Source: Larkinella insperata
GTDB taxonomy: Bacteria > Bacteroidota > Bacteroidia > Cytophagales > Spirosomataceae
Direction of reading: 5' to 3'
Length of the DNA stretch: 64,000 nt
Assembly: GCF_026248825.1 (NCBI RefSeq)
Contig: NZ_CP110973.1
Span: 5,105,501 to 5,169,500, forward strand
Made by a program: the position numbers and the translations under genes. Positions 8,468-18,175 of the stretch are shown piece by piece (position 1 is the stretch's first letter; each line of letters opens with the position of its first letter). The notes under the pieces are model-generated. The model ran no database searches. It saw only the letters and a list, made by a program, of their open reading frames with translations, and was not told the origin of the DNA.

Positions 8468-9541
8468 ATGAGAAAACTGGCAGTCTGGTGGCTGTTCGCC
8501 AGCGTTTGCTGTCTGGCAAGCGTAACGACCGTGGAGGCTCAGGAACGAGGAAAATTCAAGAAGAACCTGAGTATCAAGCCCAAGAAATCGGAAACCCAAA
8601 ACCCGAATTCCTCCGCGCAACAGCCGACCCAAGAACCGGAAGAGGAGTTTGAACAGGAGACATCCAATCTGCGCTTTAACAATCAGTTTGAACCCAAAAA
8701 AGAAGTAAACCCCGTCGTGGCCGAAGATACGTCCACGATTGACGAAGGCGAACCGGCGGTGGTGGAATACATCGATTCGGTCCAGGTGGGCGACGATTGG
8801 GTGAAAATTGCCGATTATTACGCCATCTGGGACCCCCACAACGTCGACCCCTACGGCATTGACCCCCTCCAGTTTGACGAGGTTATTGACCTTAAGTTAT
8901 ACGATCCGACGCAGAACCGGTTTTGGTCGGCCCCGACCGTCGACGGCCGAGTCACTTCCATCTTCGGTCCGCGCTGGGGACGCTGGCACAAAGGAATGGA
9001 CCTTGATCTGGAGACCGGCGACCCGGTTTACGCGGCTTTCGACGGCATTGTGCGGATTGTCGGCTGGGACGGCAACGGGTTTGGGCGGTATCTGCTGGTG
9101 CGGCATTACAACGGCCTGGAAACCATCTACGGCCACTTGTCAAAAACGCTCGTTGAGTCCGGCCAGTTGGTTAAAGCCGGCGATCAGATTGGGCTCGGAG
9201 GAAACACCGGACGCAGCTTCGGTTCGCACCTGCACTTCGAAACCCGGTACGAAGGCAACCCTTTTAGCCCGACTCACCTCTATAATTTTCCGACCAACTC
9301 GCTGATTTCCGATCACTTTATTCTGACGGCTTCCGTCTGGGATTACCTGCGGGGAAAAAACGTCAGCATGGCCGGGTTTAAGCCCCGCTATAAGCGCACG
9401 GTATTACACCGCGTTCGTTCTGGCGAAACGCTCACCAGCATTGCCCGGCGGTACGGTCTGTCGGCGTCGACGCTGGCCCGAAAAAACCACATGTCTACCC
9501 GTTCCCGGATTCGGCCGGGGCAGAAATTGCGGGTTCATTAA
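8468..9541 (+). CDS. M23 family peptidoglycan endopeptidase with LysM
   Basis: 357 residues. A signal peptide covers about 1-24 (cut after VEAQ), then a low-complexity acidic, proline-rich linker to about residue 90. The LytM/M23 domain carries the zinc ligands in WHKGMDLD and in GSHLHFE. A LysM domain occupies the last 50 residues (HRVRSGETLTSIARRYG). It should cleave peptide cross-links in periplasmic peptidoglycan. All metal-binding histidines of the HxxxD and HxH motifs are present, so it looks catalytically competent and not an EnvC-type activator. AAGGATG at the start gives a short Shine-Dalgarno match. Confidence 0.92.
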   Translation: MRKLAVWWLFASVCCLASVTTVEAQERGKFKKNLSIKPKKSETQNPNSSAQQPTQEPEEEFEQETSNLRFNNQFEPKKEVNPVVAEDTSTIDEGEPAVVEYIDSVQVGDDWVKIADYYAIWDPHNVDPYGIDPLQFDEVIDLKLYDPTQNRFWSAPTVDGRVTSIFGPRWGRWHKGMDLDLETGDPVYAAFDGIVRIVGWDGNGFGRYLLVRHYNGLETIYGHLSKTLVESGQLVKAGDQIGLGGNTGRSFGSHLHFETRYEGNPFSPTHLYNFPTNSLISDHFILTASVWDYLRGKNVSMAGFKPRYKRTVLHRVRSGETLTSIARRYGLSASTLARKNHMSTRSRIRPGQKLRVH

Positions 9542-9601
9542 CGCGTACCGGAAGCCGGAGTGCGCGACTTTACCCCGACTTATTGCTGATTTTTCAAACG
9601 A

Positions 9602-10336
9602 ATGAAACTCGATTTACTCGTTATAGCGGTTCACCCCGACGACGCCGAACTGGGCAGCGCGGGCACCATTCTTTCCCTGGTTGCTCAAGGTAAAAAAGTC
9701 GGGATCGTTGACCTGACCCGCGGAGAACTCGGCACGCGGGGCACGCCCGAGATCCGGTTGCAGGAAGCCGCAGCCGCAGCCAAGATTCTGGGCTTATCGG
9801 CCCGCGAAAACATGAATTTTCGGGACGGTTTTTTTCGCAATGACGAAGAACACCAACTGGCGCTGATGGCTGCCATCCGGAAATACCAGCCTGAGATCGT
9901 TATTGCCAACGCCATCACCGACCGCCACCCCGACCACGGCCGGGCGTCGAGTCTGATCGGGGATGCCTGTTTTTATTCGGGTTTGCGGCAGATCAAAACC
10001 GTAGATAACCTGGGCGCTGACGCCACCGGCGAAGCCCAGGAAGCCTGGCGTCCGAAGGTGGTTTATCACCTCATTCAGGACCGCTACATCAAGCCGGACT
10101 TTATCGTCGACATCTCCGACTTTTACGAGAAAAAGCAGGAGTCATTGCTGGCGTACAAGAGCCAGTTTTACGATCCGAACAGCAACGAGCCCATGAGCTA
10201 TATTGCCAGCAAGGAGTTTATGGAATTCCTGCGGGCCCGCGCCGAGGAATTTGGGCACGTCATCGGCGTCAAGTACGGCGAGGGCTTCACGGTTGACCGC
10301 ACAATTGGGGTGAAAAACATTTTCGACCTGATCTAG
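9602..10336 (+). CDS. bshB1: Bacillithiol biosynthesis deacetylase BshB1
   Basis: 244 residues, a LmbE/PIG-L-type zinc deacetylase. The metal motif AVHPDDAELG is at 9-18 and the second motif DRHPDHGRAS near 107-116. The run GELGTRGTPEIR is typical of BshB1. It removes the acetyl group from GlcNAc-malate to give GlcN-malate, the second step of bacillithiol synthesis, in the cytosol. bshA and bshC are not in this window. It lies on the same strand as trxB and the M23 peptidase gene, with a 60-base gap to the latter. Confidence 0.93.
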   Translation: MKLDLLVIAVHPDDAELGSAGTILSLVAQGKKVGIVDLTRGELGTRGTPEIRLQEAAAAAKILGLSARENMNFRDGFFRNDEEHQLALMAAIRKYQPEIVIANAITDRHPDHGRASSLIGDACFYSGLRQIKTVDNLGADATGEAQEAWRPKVVYHLIQDRYIKPDFIVDISDFYEKKQESLLAYKSQFYDPNSNEPMSYIASKEFMEFLRARAEEFGHVIGVKYGEGFTVDRTIGVKNIFDLI

Positions 10337-10364
10337 CCGGGTTGAAGTAAGTTAGTGTCTGCTG

Positions 10365-10910
10365 CTAGCCAATTAAAACGCCAATCAGAAAAAGGACACC
10401 GACTCCCAAGAGCCCGCCAATCCACACCCATGTAACTGGAACAGCCTTCCGTTCCTGGAAATTTAGGGTGGCTTTAACAAACAGTAAGCCGGGAAAACCG
10501 AAGATCACCCAAACCGCGGCCAGATTGAACCAGCCCGTCGCCGACATATTTCCTAATCCTTGATTGGAATGGCCTACCAATCCTGACAGAATCAGCAATT
10601 TTACCACAAGTTCGGCGGCCGGATAAATAAGCTGGGCACTGGCCGATCCGCTCAAACCGCCCAGGATCATCCATCGCGGAATTTTTTCACCCCACGGCTG
10701 GATGCTGGCCAGGGCAATAAAAACCGTCAGGAGTCGCAGAACGCAGGCTCCCAAAATAATCCAGGCAGTTTGGTCGATAGCCTCTCCGTTTATCAGATGG
10801 CCGGAAATCCACATTCCCATAACCACCGCTACGAATAATCCGACAAAGCCGGTGATCACGTAAACCGGCCATCGTATGATGGGGCTTTGAATAACGGTGT
10901 TGTGAGGCAT
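10365..10910 (-). CDS. Hypothetical integral membrane protein
   Basis: 181 residues with about five predicted membrane segments (near 14-36, 46-66, 76-104, 124-146 and 158-181). No charged motif or known signature is recognised. The ATG at 10910 is the only good start. It is convergent with bshB1 and is followed on its own strand by the efflux operon's outer-membrane gene, with an 88-base gap, but nothing suggests a shared function. Codon use and composition fit a real gene. Confidence 0.65.
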   Translation of the reverse strand: MPHNTVIQSPIIRWPVYVITGFVGLFVAVVMGMWISGHLINGEAIDQTAWIILGACVLRLLTVFIALASIQPWGEKIPRWMILGGLSGSASAQLIYPAAELVVKLLILSGLVGHSNQGLGNMSATGWFNLAAVWVIFGFPGLLFVKATLNFQERKAVPVTWVWIGGLLGVGVLFLIGVLIG

Positions 10911-10997
10911 GGATGAACGGTTTCTTGGTGGTAAACGTGCGTTTAAGTAACGGCTTATTCATCACTTTGCCAACGTAACTCCGTTTATCCAGCGATC

Positions 10998-12425
10998 TTA
11001 CTGCCAGCCGCCCCCCAGCGCCCGGTACACGCCGACCATCGCGCTCAGCCGTTGCTGGCGTACCTCGGCCAGCGTCAGTTCCGCCTGAAGAACGTTGCTC
11101 TGGGCGGTGATGACTTCCAGGTAATTCGCCAGGCCACTGGCAAACAGCAACCGGGCGTTGGCAATCGCCTTCTGCAAGGTCGCTACCCGCGCAGCCGCCA
11201 CCTGTTCCTGTTCCTTCAGCTTCTCAACCTGCACAAGCGCGTCGGCCACTTCCCGAACACCGTTGGTGATGGCCTGCCGGAACTGGATAACGGCCTGATC
11301 GTGCTGAATCCGGGCCACTTCGACCTGCGTCTTGAGTTGACGACGCTGAAAAACCGGTTGCGTCAATCCGCCCGCGACGCTGTAAAACAACGAAGCCGGA
11401 AACATAAACCAGTTGCTGGCCTGATAAGCATTGAAACCACCACTGGCCGAAATCACCAAAGCCGGATACAGGCTGGCTTCGGCGACCCCAAGCCGGGCGT
11501 TGGCCGCCACCAGGTTCAGTTCGCTGACGCGCACATCCGGCCGGTTGGCCAGCAACTGCACCGGGACGCCCACCGCCAGCGTGTCGGCTACCGGAATCGC
11601 TGCCAGGCGGCTCGAGCGCGAAATAGCGCCCGGCATATCTCCCAGCAATTGCCGCAATCCGTTTTCTTCAATGACGATGGCCTGTTCCAGCCGCGCGCGG
11701 AGCAGGGCCGCCGTCTGCTGTTGCCCCCGGGCCTGATCAACGGCCAGTTCGGTGACGTCGCCACTTTGTTTTTGTAACCCAATCAGGCGGACAATGGAAT
11801 CACTCAGCGCCAGATTGCGCTGGGCAATGGCCAGCTGGGCGTCCAGAAACAGCAGGTTGAAATAGCCGTTGGCAACGTTGGCAACCAGGGCGGTGCGGAC
11901 GGCTTTGGCCGCTTCAAACGTTTGGAGGTAAGCCGCCTGCGTCGCTTCGTTCTGCCGCCGGATCCTGCCCCAGACATCCAGTTCCCAGGAGAGTCCCAGG
12001 TTGGCCGAGTAATCTTCCAGGTGCCGACTGCCGATAAAGTTCTCCAGGCTCAACCCGTTCAGGCTGTTTTTAGACGGGGTAATCGTCGACGCCGTAACCT
12101 GGGCGTTGACCGACGGCAGCAGGGCGTAGCGGGTCTGGCGGAGGTAGGCGCTGTTTTCTTCAATCCGCTTGACGGCAATTTGCAGGTCGAAATTGTTGGT
12201 TAACGCCGTGCTGATGAGTTGCTGGAGTTCGGGCGTTTGGAAAAAAGTGCGCCAGGGAATCCGGGCAACGGAGTTGGTATCCGTTGCAGGCGCTGAGCGA
12301 AACTGATCCGGCACTGCCAGTGCGGGGCGCTGGTAATTGCGCCCCACCTTGCAGGCGGAAAGGGAGAGGACGAGGAAGACAACGCCCAGCCAGGTTTGCC
12401 CACTCGGAATTCGTATAACTTGCAT
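10998..12425 (-). CDS. Outer-membrane efflux lipoprotein, NodT/OprM family
   Basis: 475 residues from the ATG at 12425. A TTG at 12440 would precede it but directly abuts the upstream stop. The lipobox SLSACK puts the lipidated cysteine at residue 25. Two long OEP (outer membrane efflux protein) repeats follow, with alpha-helical, Gln/Ala-rich hairpins such as NRPDVRVSELNLVAANARLG. It forms the outer-membrane channel of the tripartite pump encoded by the two upstream genes of the same operon. The gap to the RND gene is about 15 bases. Confidence 0.93.
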   Translation of the reverse strand: MQVIRIPSGQTWLGVVFLVLSLSACKVGRNYQRPALAVPDQFRSAPATDTNSVARIPWRTFFQTPELQQLISTALTNNFDLQIAVKRIEENSAYLRQTRYALLPSVNAQVTASTITPSKNSLNGLSLENFIGSRHLEDYSANLGLSWELDVWGRIRRQNEATQAAYLQTFEAAKAVRTALVANVANGYFNLLFLDAQLAIAQRNLALSDSIVRLIGLQKQSGDVTELAVDQARGQQQTAALLRARLEQAIVIEENGLRQLLGDMPGAISRSSRLAAIPVADTLAVGVPVQLLANRPDVRVSELNLVAANARLGVAEASLYPALVISASGGFNAYQASNWFMFPASLFYSVAGGLTQPVFQRRQLKTQVEVARIQHDQAVIQFRQAITNGVREVADALVQVEKLKEQEQVAAARVATLQKAIANARLLFASGLANYLEVITAQSNVLQAELTLAEVRQQRLSAMVGVYRALGGGWQ

Positions 12426-12440
12426 GACGTCAGGATTCAA

Positions 12441-15400
12441 TTAGTGATTGGTATACAGTTCTTCGCCCGCCGTCTCGGCCTGCGGAACCGGTTTGCGGCC
12501 ACTGATTTTCTCGTGTAAGCGCTGAAAGATGACGTACAGGACCGGCACCAGGAAGATGCCCAGCGCCACGCCCGTCAGCATTCCCCCGGCGGTGCCGATG
12601 CTGATCGAGTGGTTGCCTTTGGCCGACGAACCCGTAGCGCCCATCAGCGGGATAAGACCCACAATGAAGGCAAACGAGGTCATCAGAATGGGGCGCAACC
12701 GCAACTGGGAAGCTTCCAGCGCCGAAGCCACCAGCGACATCCCGGCCCGACGGCGTTGAACCGCGTATTCGACAATCAGAATGGCGTTTTTCGCCAGCAA
12801 ACCGATGAGCATGATCAAACCGACCTGCACGTAGATGTTGTTGTCGATGCCCACCAGCTTGATGCCCCAGAACACGCCCAGCACGCCCGTCGGAACCGAC
12901 AGGACAACGGCCAGCGGCAGGAAGTAACTTTCGTATTGGGCAGCCAGCAGGAAGTAAATAAACACCAGACTAAGCCCGAAAATAAGCCCGGACTGGCTAC
13001 CCGCCGAAATTTCCTCCCGGGTCATGCCCGTCCATTCGTAGGTGAAGCCGGTGGGCAGGTGTTTCTGCGCCACGGCTTCCACGGCTTTGATGGCGTCGCC
13101 GGAACTGTAGCCCCGCCCGGCCTGGCCGTTGATGATCACGGCGTTGAACAGGTTGTTGCGCGTGACGGCTTCGGGACCGTAGACGCGTTTGAGCGACGCC
13201 ACGGTGGTAATAGGCACCATCTGACCGGTCGTGTTTTTGACGTAAATGCCGTTGAGCGACGCCGGATCGGCGCGGTACGGGCTGTCGGCCTGGGCAATCA
13301 CGCGGTAAAATTTACCGAACCGGTTGAAGTCGGAAGCAAACGTGCTGCCGTAATACACCTGCATGGTTTGCAGAATATCGCTGGTCGACAGGCCAAGTTG
13401 CTTGGCTTTTTTGGTGTCAATTTCCAGCGAAAACTGGGGGGTGCTGGTATCAAAGGTCGTGAAAGCCGCCCCGATTTCGGGCCGCTTACCCAGTTCTTCG
13501 ACAAACCTGGTGGCCGTGGCGCTGAGCTTGTCCAGCGGGCCGCCGGTCCGGTCCTGCAACACCATCTCGAAACCGTCGACGTTGCCGAAACCCGGGACCG
13601 TGGGCAGCGTAAAGACATCAATCCGGCCCTCGTCAAACCGTCCCAGCTGGCGGTTAACGGTATCGACAATCTGGGTCAGGTCCTGAATGGTGCCCCGTTC
13701 GGCGTAGGGTTTCATGTTAATGAATCCGGCTGCGTAGGACGGACTGGCCGAGTTGGAAATGATGTTGAAGCCGTTGATGGCAAAATGGCTTTTGATCGCC
13801 GGAATCCGGTGCAGGGCCGCGTCCACTTTGGCCGTTACTTTCTGGGTCCGCTGCAGGGATGCGCCCGCCGGAAGTTTGAGCGAATAGGCAATAAAGCCCT
13901 GGTCTTCGGACGGGATGAAGCCGGTTGGGGTGGTACGGATCAGCCAGACCGTGACGGCAATAACGAGCGCCAGTCCGCTGATACCGACCCATTTGTGCCG
14001 GATCAGCATTCGGATCGCGCCCACATACCGGCGCGTTGCGGCCGTGAAACCCGCGTTGAAGGCCGTGAAAAAACGGTTCAGAAAGCCCTTTTTACCGGAG
14101 ACCGATTCGTGGTCTGCGTGTTTGTTGGTTAGCAGCAGGGCGCACAGGGCCGGGCTCAGCGTCAGGGCATTGACCGCCGAAATCAGAATGGCGATGGCCA
14201 TTGTGAAGGCAAACTGCTGGTAGAAAACCCCGGCCGGGCCGTCCATAAAACCGACGGGCACAAACACGGCGGCCATGATGAGGGTGATGGACACGATGGC
14301 CCCCGAAATTTCCTGCATCGAGCGCAGGGTGGCTGTCCGGGCCGAAAGCCGTCCATCCTGTTCCATGCGGGTGTGCACGGCTTCCACGACCAGAATGGCG
14401 TCATCGACTACAATCCCGATGGCCAGCACCAGCGCAAACAGCGTCAGCAGGTTGATCGTGAAACCGAACAGCTGCATAAAGAAGAACGTACCGACGATGG
14501 CAACCGGCACGGCAATGGCCGGAATCAGGGTCGAGCGGAAATCCTGCAAAAACAGGTACACGACGATAAACACCAGAATAAACGCTTCAATCAGCGTGTG
14601 CGTCACCTGGTCGATGGATTCGTCGAGGTAGGTTTTGGTGCTGTATTCGATGGAATAATGAACCCCTTTCGGAAACGCTTTGGCGGCTTTTTCCATGATG
14701 CCCAGCATGGCAATCTGAATGTCGTTGGCGTTGGAGCCCGCGGCCTGGTAAATGGCGATGCCGATGCCCGGTTTACCGTTAATCTTGGAATCTCCGCTGT
14801 AGGTAAACGAACCAAATTCCAGCCGCGCGACATCTTTCAGGAGAATGGTGGAACCGTCGGCGTTGGCTTTCAGAACGATCTCGTCAAACTCCTCCGGTTT
14901 GCTGAATTTCCCTTTGTACTTGATGACGTATTCGAAGGCTTCCTGGCTGCTTTCGCCAATCCGACCGGGGGCGGCTTCCAGGTTTTGCTCCCGAATCGCA
15001 TTCAAGACTTCCTGCGCCGACAAGCCGTAGGCCACCAGCCGGTCGGGTTTGAGCCAGATGCGCATGGCGTAATCTTTCACGCCGAACACCATCACCTGGC
15101 CCACGCCGTTGACCCGCTGCAATTCCGGGATGAGGTTAATCTTGGCGTAGTTTTGCAGAAACGTTTCGTCGTAAATGGCGGCATCGCTGGTCAGATCAAA
15201 GATCATGATCATGCTGTTCTGCTGCTTCTGGGTGGCAATACCGGCCTGCACCACTTCGGTGGGCAACAGGCTCGTGGCCTTGGCAACGCGGTTCTGCACG
15301 TTCACGGCGGCCAGGTCGGGGTTGGTGCCCAGTTTGAAAAATACGTTGACGGCCACCGAACCGTCGTTACCCGCCGACGAGGTCATGTACGTCATGTTTT

Positions 15401-15617
15401 CCACCCCGTTGATGGATTCTTCCAGGGGCGTTGCCACTGAGCGGGCCACCACTTCGGCGTTGGCGCCGGGGTAGGAGGCCGTAACCTGCACACTCGGCGG
15501 GGCAATGTCGGGAAACTGCGTGACGGGCATGGTCAGCAGGGAGATGACGCCCAGAATGACCAAAAGAATCGAGATGACCGTTGCCAGCACCGGTCGTTCA
15601 ATAAATATCTTTAACAT
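12441..15617 (-). CDS. RND efflux transporter, HAE1 family inner-membrane pump
   Basis: 1058 residues, the full length of AcrB-type pumps. N-terminal FIERPVLATVISIL, the VDDAILVVEA motif of TM4 carrying the proton-relay aspartates, and the second-half GLLAKNAILIVEYA are all present, as are the two large periplasmic loops between TM1-2 and TM7-8. It exports hydrophobic drugs or other amphiphiles by proton exchange. It lies between the membrane-fusion and outer-membrane genes, so the whole tripartite complex is encoded together. The first upstream gene (fusion protein) ends 57 bases before its ATG. Confidence 0.96.
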   Translation of the reverse strand: MLKIFIERPVLATVISILLVILGVISLLTMPVTQFPDIAPPSVQVTASYPGANAEVVARSVATPLEESINGVENMTYMTSSAGNDGSVAVNVFFKLGTNPDLAAVNVQNRVAKATSLLPTEVVQAGIATQKQQNSMIMIFDLTSDAAIYDETFLQNYAKINLIPELQRVNGVGQVMVFGVKDYAMRIWLKPDRLVAYGLSAQEVLNAIREQNLEAAPGRIGESSQEAFEYVIKYKGKFSKPEEFDEIVLKANADGSTILLKDVARLEFGSFTYSGDSKINGKPGIGIAIYQAAGSNANDIQIAMLGIMEKAAKAFPKGVHYSIEYSTKTYLDESIDQVTHTLIEAFILVFIVVYLFLQDFRSTLIPAIAVPVAIVGTFFFMQLFGFTINLLTLFALVLAIGIVVDDAILVVEAVHTRMEQDGRLSARTATLRSMQEISGAIVSITLIMAAVFVPVGFMDGPAGVFYQQFAFTMAIAILISAVNALTLSPALCALLLTNKHADHESVSGKKGFLNRFFTAFNAGFTAATRRYVGAIRMLIRHKWVGISGLALVIAVTVWLIRTTPTGFIPSEDQGFIAYSLKLPAGASLQRTQKVTAKVDAALHRIPAIKSHFAINGFNIISNSASPSYAAGFINMKPYAERGTIQDLTQIVDTVNRQLGRFDEGRIDVFTLPTVPGFGNVDGFEMVLQDRTGGPLDKLSATATRFVEELGKRPEIGAAFTTFDTSTPQFSLEIDTKKAKQLGLSTSDILQTMQVYYGSTFASDFNRFGKFYRVIAQADSPYRADPASLNGIYVKNTTGQMVPITTVASLKRVYGPEAVTRNNLFNAVIINGQAGRGYSSGDAIKAVEAVAQKHLPTGFTYEWTGMTREEISAGSQSGLIFGLSLVFIYFLLAAQYESYFLPLAVVLSVPTGVLGVFWGIKLVGIDNNIYVQVGLIMLIGLLAKNAILIVEYAVQRRRAGMSLVASALEASQLRLRPILMTSFAFIVGLIPLMGATGSSAKGNHSISIGTAGGMLTGVALGIFLVPVLYVIFQRLHEKISGRKPVPQAETAGEELYTNH

Positions 15618-15674
15618 GGCGAAAAAAATGGGGGAGGAAAGCCGGGTACAAAAACTTCGGGTTCGAAGGGTTTA

Positions 15675-16916
15675 TTACAGGGCTTTCGTCAGTTCATTGG
15701 TTGTTGTTTCTTGTTTCGGAACAATGGAGTCGCCATCCTGGAGCCGGTCCAGACCGTCGCGCACGATGCGCTCACCGGGCCGGACGCCCTCGCGGATCAG
15801 GTAGAAATTGCCGCTTTTGCCCAGCAGTTGAATCGGTCGGCTCTGCACTTTATTGCTGTCGGCCAGGGCAAACACGAAGATTTTATCCTGCCGCTCAAAC
15901 GTCGCTTCCTGCGGAATGGCCACCGCCGACTCGTGCACCTGCGGAATCCGGATGCGGCCCGTAATGCCCGACCTCAGCAGACCGAGCTGGTTTGGGAAAA
16001 CCGCCCGGAAACTGATGGAGCCCATGGCCTTGTCGAACTGCCCGGAAACCAGTTCAATCCGGCCTTTCTGGCGGTACGGCTGATTATCGGCCAGCAGGAG
16101 TTCCACCGGCGGAAGTTGCCGGATTTTATCGGTCAGGCTGCGGCCCGCCGACTGCTGGGTGAATTGCAGAAAATCCACCTCGCTCATCGAAAAGTAGGCA
16201 AACACAGCGCCAACGTCCGAGAGCGTCGTCAGCGGCTGGGGCTCGGCCCGGCCCACCAGGCTACCCGGTTTGTAGGGCAGCCGGCCAATGTAACCGTTGA
16301 CCGGCGCTTTGATAACCGTGCGGCTCAGGTTGGTTTTGGCCGTGCTGACCATCGCCCGCGCCTGCCCGACGGCGGCTTTGGCGGCTGCCTGAACCGATTG
16401 GGCCGTCTTGAGCTGCACCTCCGAAACAACCTGGTTTTCGACCAGCGGGGCCAACCGGGCCACTTCCAGGGCGGCTTTGTCCTGGTTGGCGATGGCCATC
16501 ATCAGGTTGGCTTCGGCGTTGCTGAGTTGCTCCCGGTAACTGCGCTCGTCGATGCGAAACAAGGGTTGGCCTTTGCGCACGGCCGCTCCTTCGTCCACGT
16601 AAATCTGCTCCAGGTAACCTTCCACCTGCGGGCGAATTTCGAGATTTACTTTGCCTTCGAGCGTGGCCGGAAATTCCTGATAGGTGGTCAGGGTCGCCGT
16701 TTTTACCTGCACCACGGGCAGCGTCGGCACCTCCGCCGTGGTGGTTGTTTGGTCCGCAGACGAGCCACAACCCGTTAACCATAAAACCGTTGAGAGGAGT
16801 AAAGAACTATTCACCCAAAACCGTTGACGATGGCCTGGTTTTAGGGAAACTGCTTGGAAGAGGTGAGAAAATACGTTAAAATGGTGTGAAAAATAACCGG
16901 ATAACATCGTTTGCAT
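15675..16916 (-). CDS. RND efflux periplasmic adaptor (membrane fusion protein)
   Basis: 413 residues from the ATG at 16916. Longer readings would start upstream of the mapped promoter and are rejected. A signal sequence with lipobox-like LWLTGCGSS gives a probable lipoprotein. The lipoyl/barrel-sandwich parts flank a helical hairpin (LSNAEANLMMAIANQDKA), followed by beta-barrel and membrane-proximal domains, as in AcrA/MexA. It joins the RND pump to the outer-membrane channel and is the first gene of the efflux operon. The divergent neighbour is a LytS/LytTR signalling pair. Confidence 0.93.
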   Translation of the reverse strand: MQTMLSGYFSHHFNVFSHLFQAVSLKPGHRQRFWVNSSLLLSTVLWLTGCGSSADQTTTTAEVPTLPVVQVKTATLTTYQEFPATLEGKVNLEIRPQVEGYLEQIYVDEGAAVRKGQPLFRIDERSYREQLSNAEANLMMAIANQDKAALEVARLAPLVENQVVSEVQLKTAQSVQAAAKAAVGQARAMVSTAKTNLSRTVIKAPVNGYIGRLPYKPGSLVGRAEPQPLTTLSDVGAVFAYFSMSEVDFLQFTQQSAGRSLTDKIRQLPPVELLLADNQPYRQKGRIELVSGQFDKAMGSISFRAVFPNQLGLLRSGITGRIRIPQVHESAVAIPQEATFERQDKIFVFALADSNKVQSRPIQLLGKSGNFYLIREGVRPGERIVRDGLDRLQDGDSIVPKQETTTNELTKAL

Positions 16917-16953
16917 GACCTTGCCAAAGGGTAATTGGTTGCCTTTAGCCGCG

Positions 16954-16984
16954 CAAAAGTGCAGGGAATGGGCGGCCCCGCCAA
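16954..16984 (-). promoter_or_regulatory. Promoter of the RND efflux operon
   Basis: Read on the minus strand, CTTGG (TTG at 16984-16982) is followed after 20 bases by CACTTTTG (16961-16954). This is close to the Bacteroidota consensus. The predicted transcription start, near 16947, lies about 30 bases before the adaptor ATG and fixes that start. Confidence 0.6.
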
Positions 16985-17087
16985 GTATAGATGATGTACA
17001 ATGGCTAAAGCAGGACGAATGCAATTGGTCATCTATTGTTGTCGGTTCGGAATTGCCCCCGTTATTTTGTTTATCGACTGATCCATT

Positions 17088-18158
17088 ATGCTACAACGAA
17101 TTCAGACGTACCTTCGTCAGCGCTGGTTTCAGGAGGCTCTGTTGTTTCTGGGCTTTTTTACGCTCAACTCACTGACTTCCTGGGAACTGATTAACTCCCG
17201 TTCGATTCTGGGCCGGGAGCTTCTGTACTTCTGCCTGCTGTATGGTCACGCCCAGTTTCAACGGTTTTTTCTCTTACCCAAAGTGCTCGACAGCCAGCAG
17301 GCCCGGCGGTACGGTTTGCTGTCGGTTGGCACCCTGTTGCTTTTTTCGGTGGTGCTGATGTACGTCAACGACTGGCTTTGTACGGAAGCGCTGACGCCGA
17401 ATTTCACACCCGGTCTTATCTACCTGTATACGGTGGGCAGTGCCACGGTGAGCTTGCTCTTGTTCAATGTGCCTTTGCTGGTCAACCGGTTTTACCAGCA
17501 ACGCCGGCAGCAGGAAGAATATAAAATGTGTATGCAGGAAATGGAGCTGAGCGTTTTGCGGTCGCAACTGAATCCGCATTTTCTGTTCAATACGCTCAAT
17601 AACCTGTACGGGGTCAGCCTGCACGAACCCGCCCGCACGCCCGATATGATCATGCAGTTGTCTCAGTTGCTGCGCTACCAGCTCAACAGTACGCGCCGGA
17701 CCTGGGTGCCGCTCACCGACGAACTGGAATTCCTGACGAGTTACATCGCCCTGGAAACCGAGCGGGTCGGCAGCCGTTGCCGGGTAGATTTCAGCGGACC
17801 GACTGACCAGGAAACCACGGGGTACGTCGTGGCGCCGATGGTGTTGATGCCCTTCGTTGAAAACGCGTTCAAGCACGGTACGGCCGGAATTAAAGCCTGC
17901 GAGGTGAGGGTGGACGTCCGCATCGAAGCAGCCAATTTGCACCTGCACGTGGTCAATACCGTTCCGGCCCGGGCCAAAGCGTCCGTTTCGACGGGCGTTG
18001 GGCTGGAAAACACGCGTCAGCGGCTGGAAATGCTCTATGCCGGCACCCATCAATTAACGATTGAGCCCTCCGCTGAGCAGTATACCGTTGATTTGATACT
18101 CCCTTTGCAGCGCCATTCCATCAGCTATTCCCTGACGGCCGAACTGGCTGCCGTGTAA
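17088..18158 (+). CDS. LytS-family sensor histidine kinase
   Basis: 356 residues. The N-terminal part has about four membrane segments (near 15-32, 42-60, 76-96 and 110-132). After a short coiled region comes the His_kinase motif LNPHFLFNTLNNLYG with phosphorylated H164. The ATPase domain has MPFVENAFKHG as N box and GVGLENTRQRL as G box. This is the usual partner of LytTR regulators, and such a gene lies 17 bases downstream. No extracytoplasmic sensor domain is visible, so the signal may be sensed within the membrane. It is divergent from the efflux operon, a likely target. Confidence 0.92.
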   Translation: MLQRIQTYLRQRWFQEALLFLGFFTLNSLTSWELINSRSILGRELLYFCLLYGHAQFQRFFLLPKVLDSQQARRYGLLSVGTLLLFSVVLMYVNDWLCTEALTPNFTPGLIYLYTVGSATVSLLLFNVPLLVNRFYQQRRQQEEYKMCMQEMELSVLRSQLNPHFLFNTLNNLYGVSLHEPARTPDMIMQLSQLLRYQLNSTRRTWVPLTDELEFLTSYIALETERVGSRCRVDFSGPTDQETTGYVVAPMVLMPFVENAFKHGTAGIKACEVRVDVRIEAANLHLHVVNTVPARAKASVSTGVGLENTRQRLEMLYAGTHQLTIEPSAEQYTVDLILPLQRHSISYSLTAELAAV

Positions 18159-18175
18159 GCAAACCATTCCCTTGT

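Noticed and set aside
12609..15440. Long open frames on the plus strand (507 and 355 codons)
   Set aside because: They lie wholly antisense to the RND transporter gene, whose family motifs are certain. Their low-complexity, Gly/His/Gln-rich translations are typical of shadows in GC-rich DNA.
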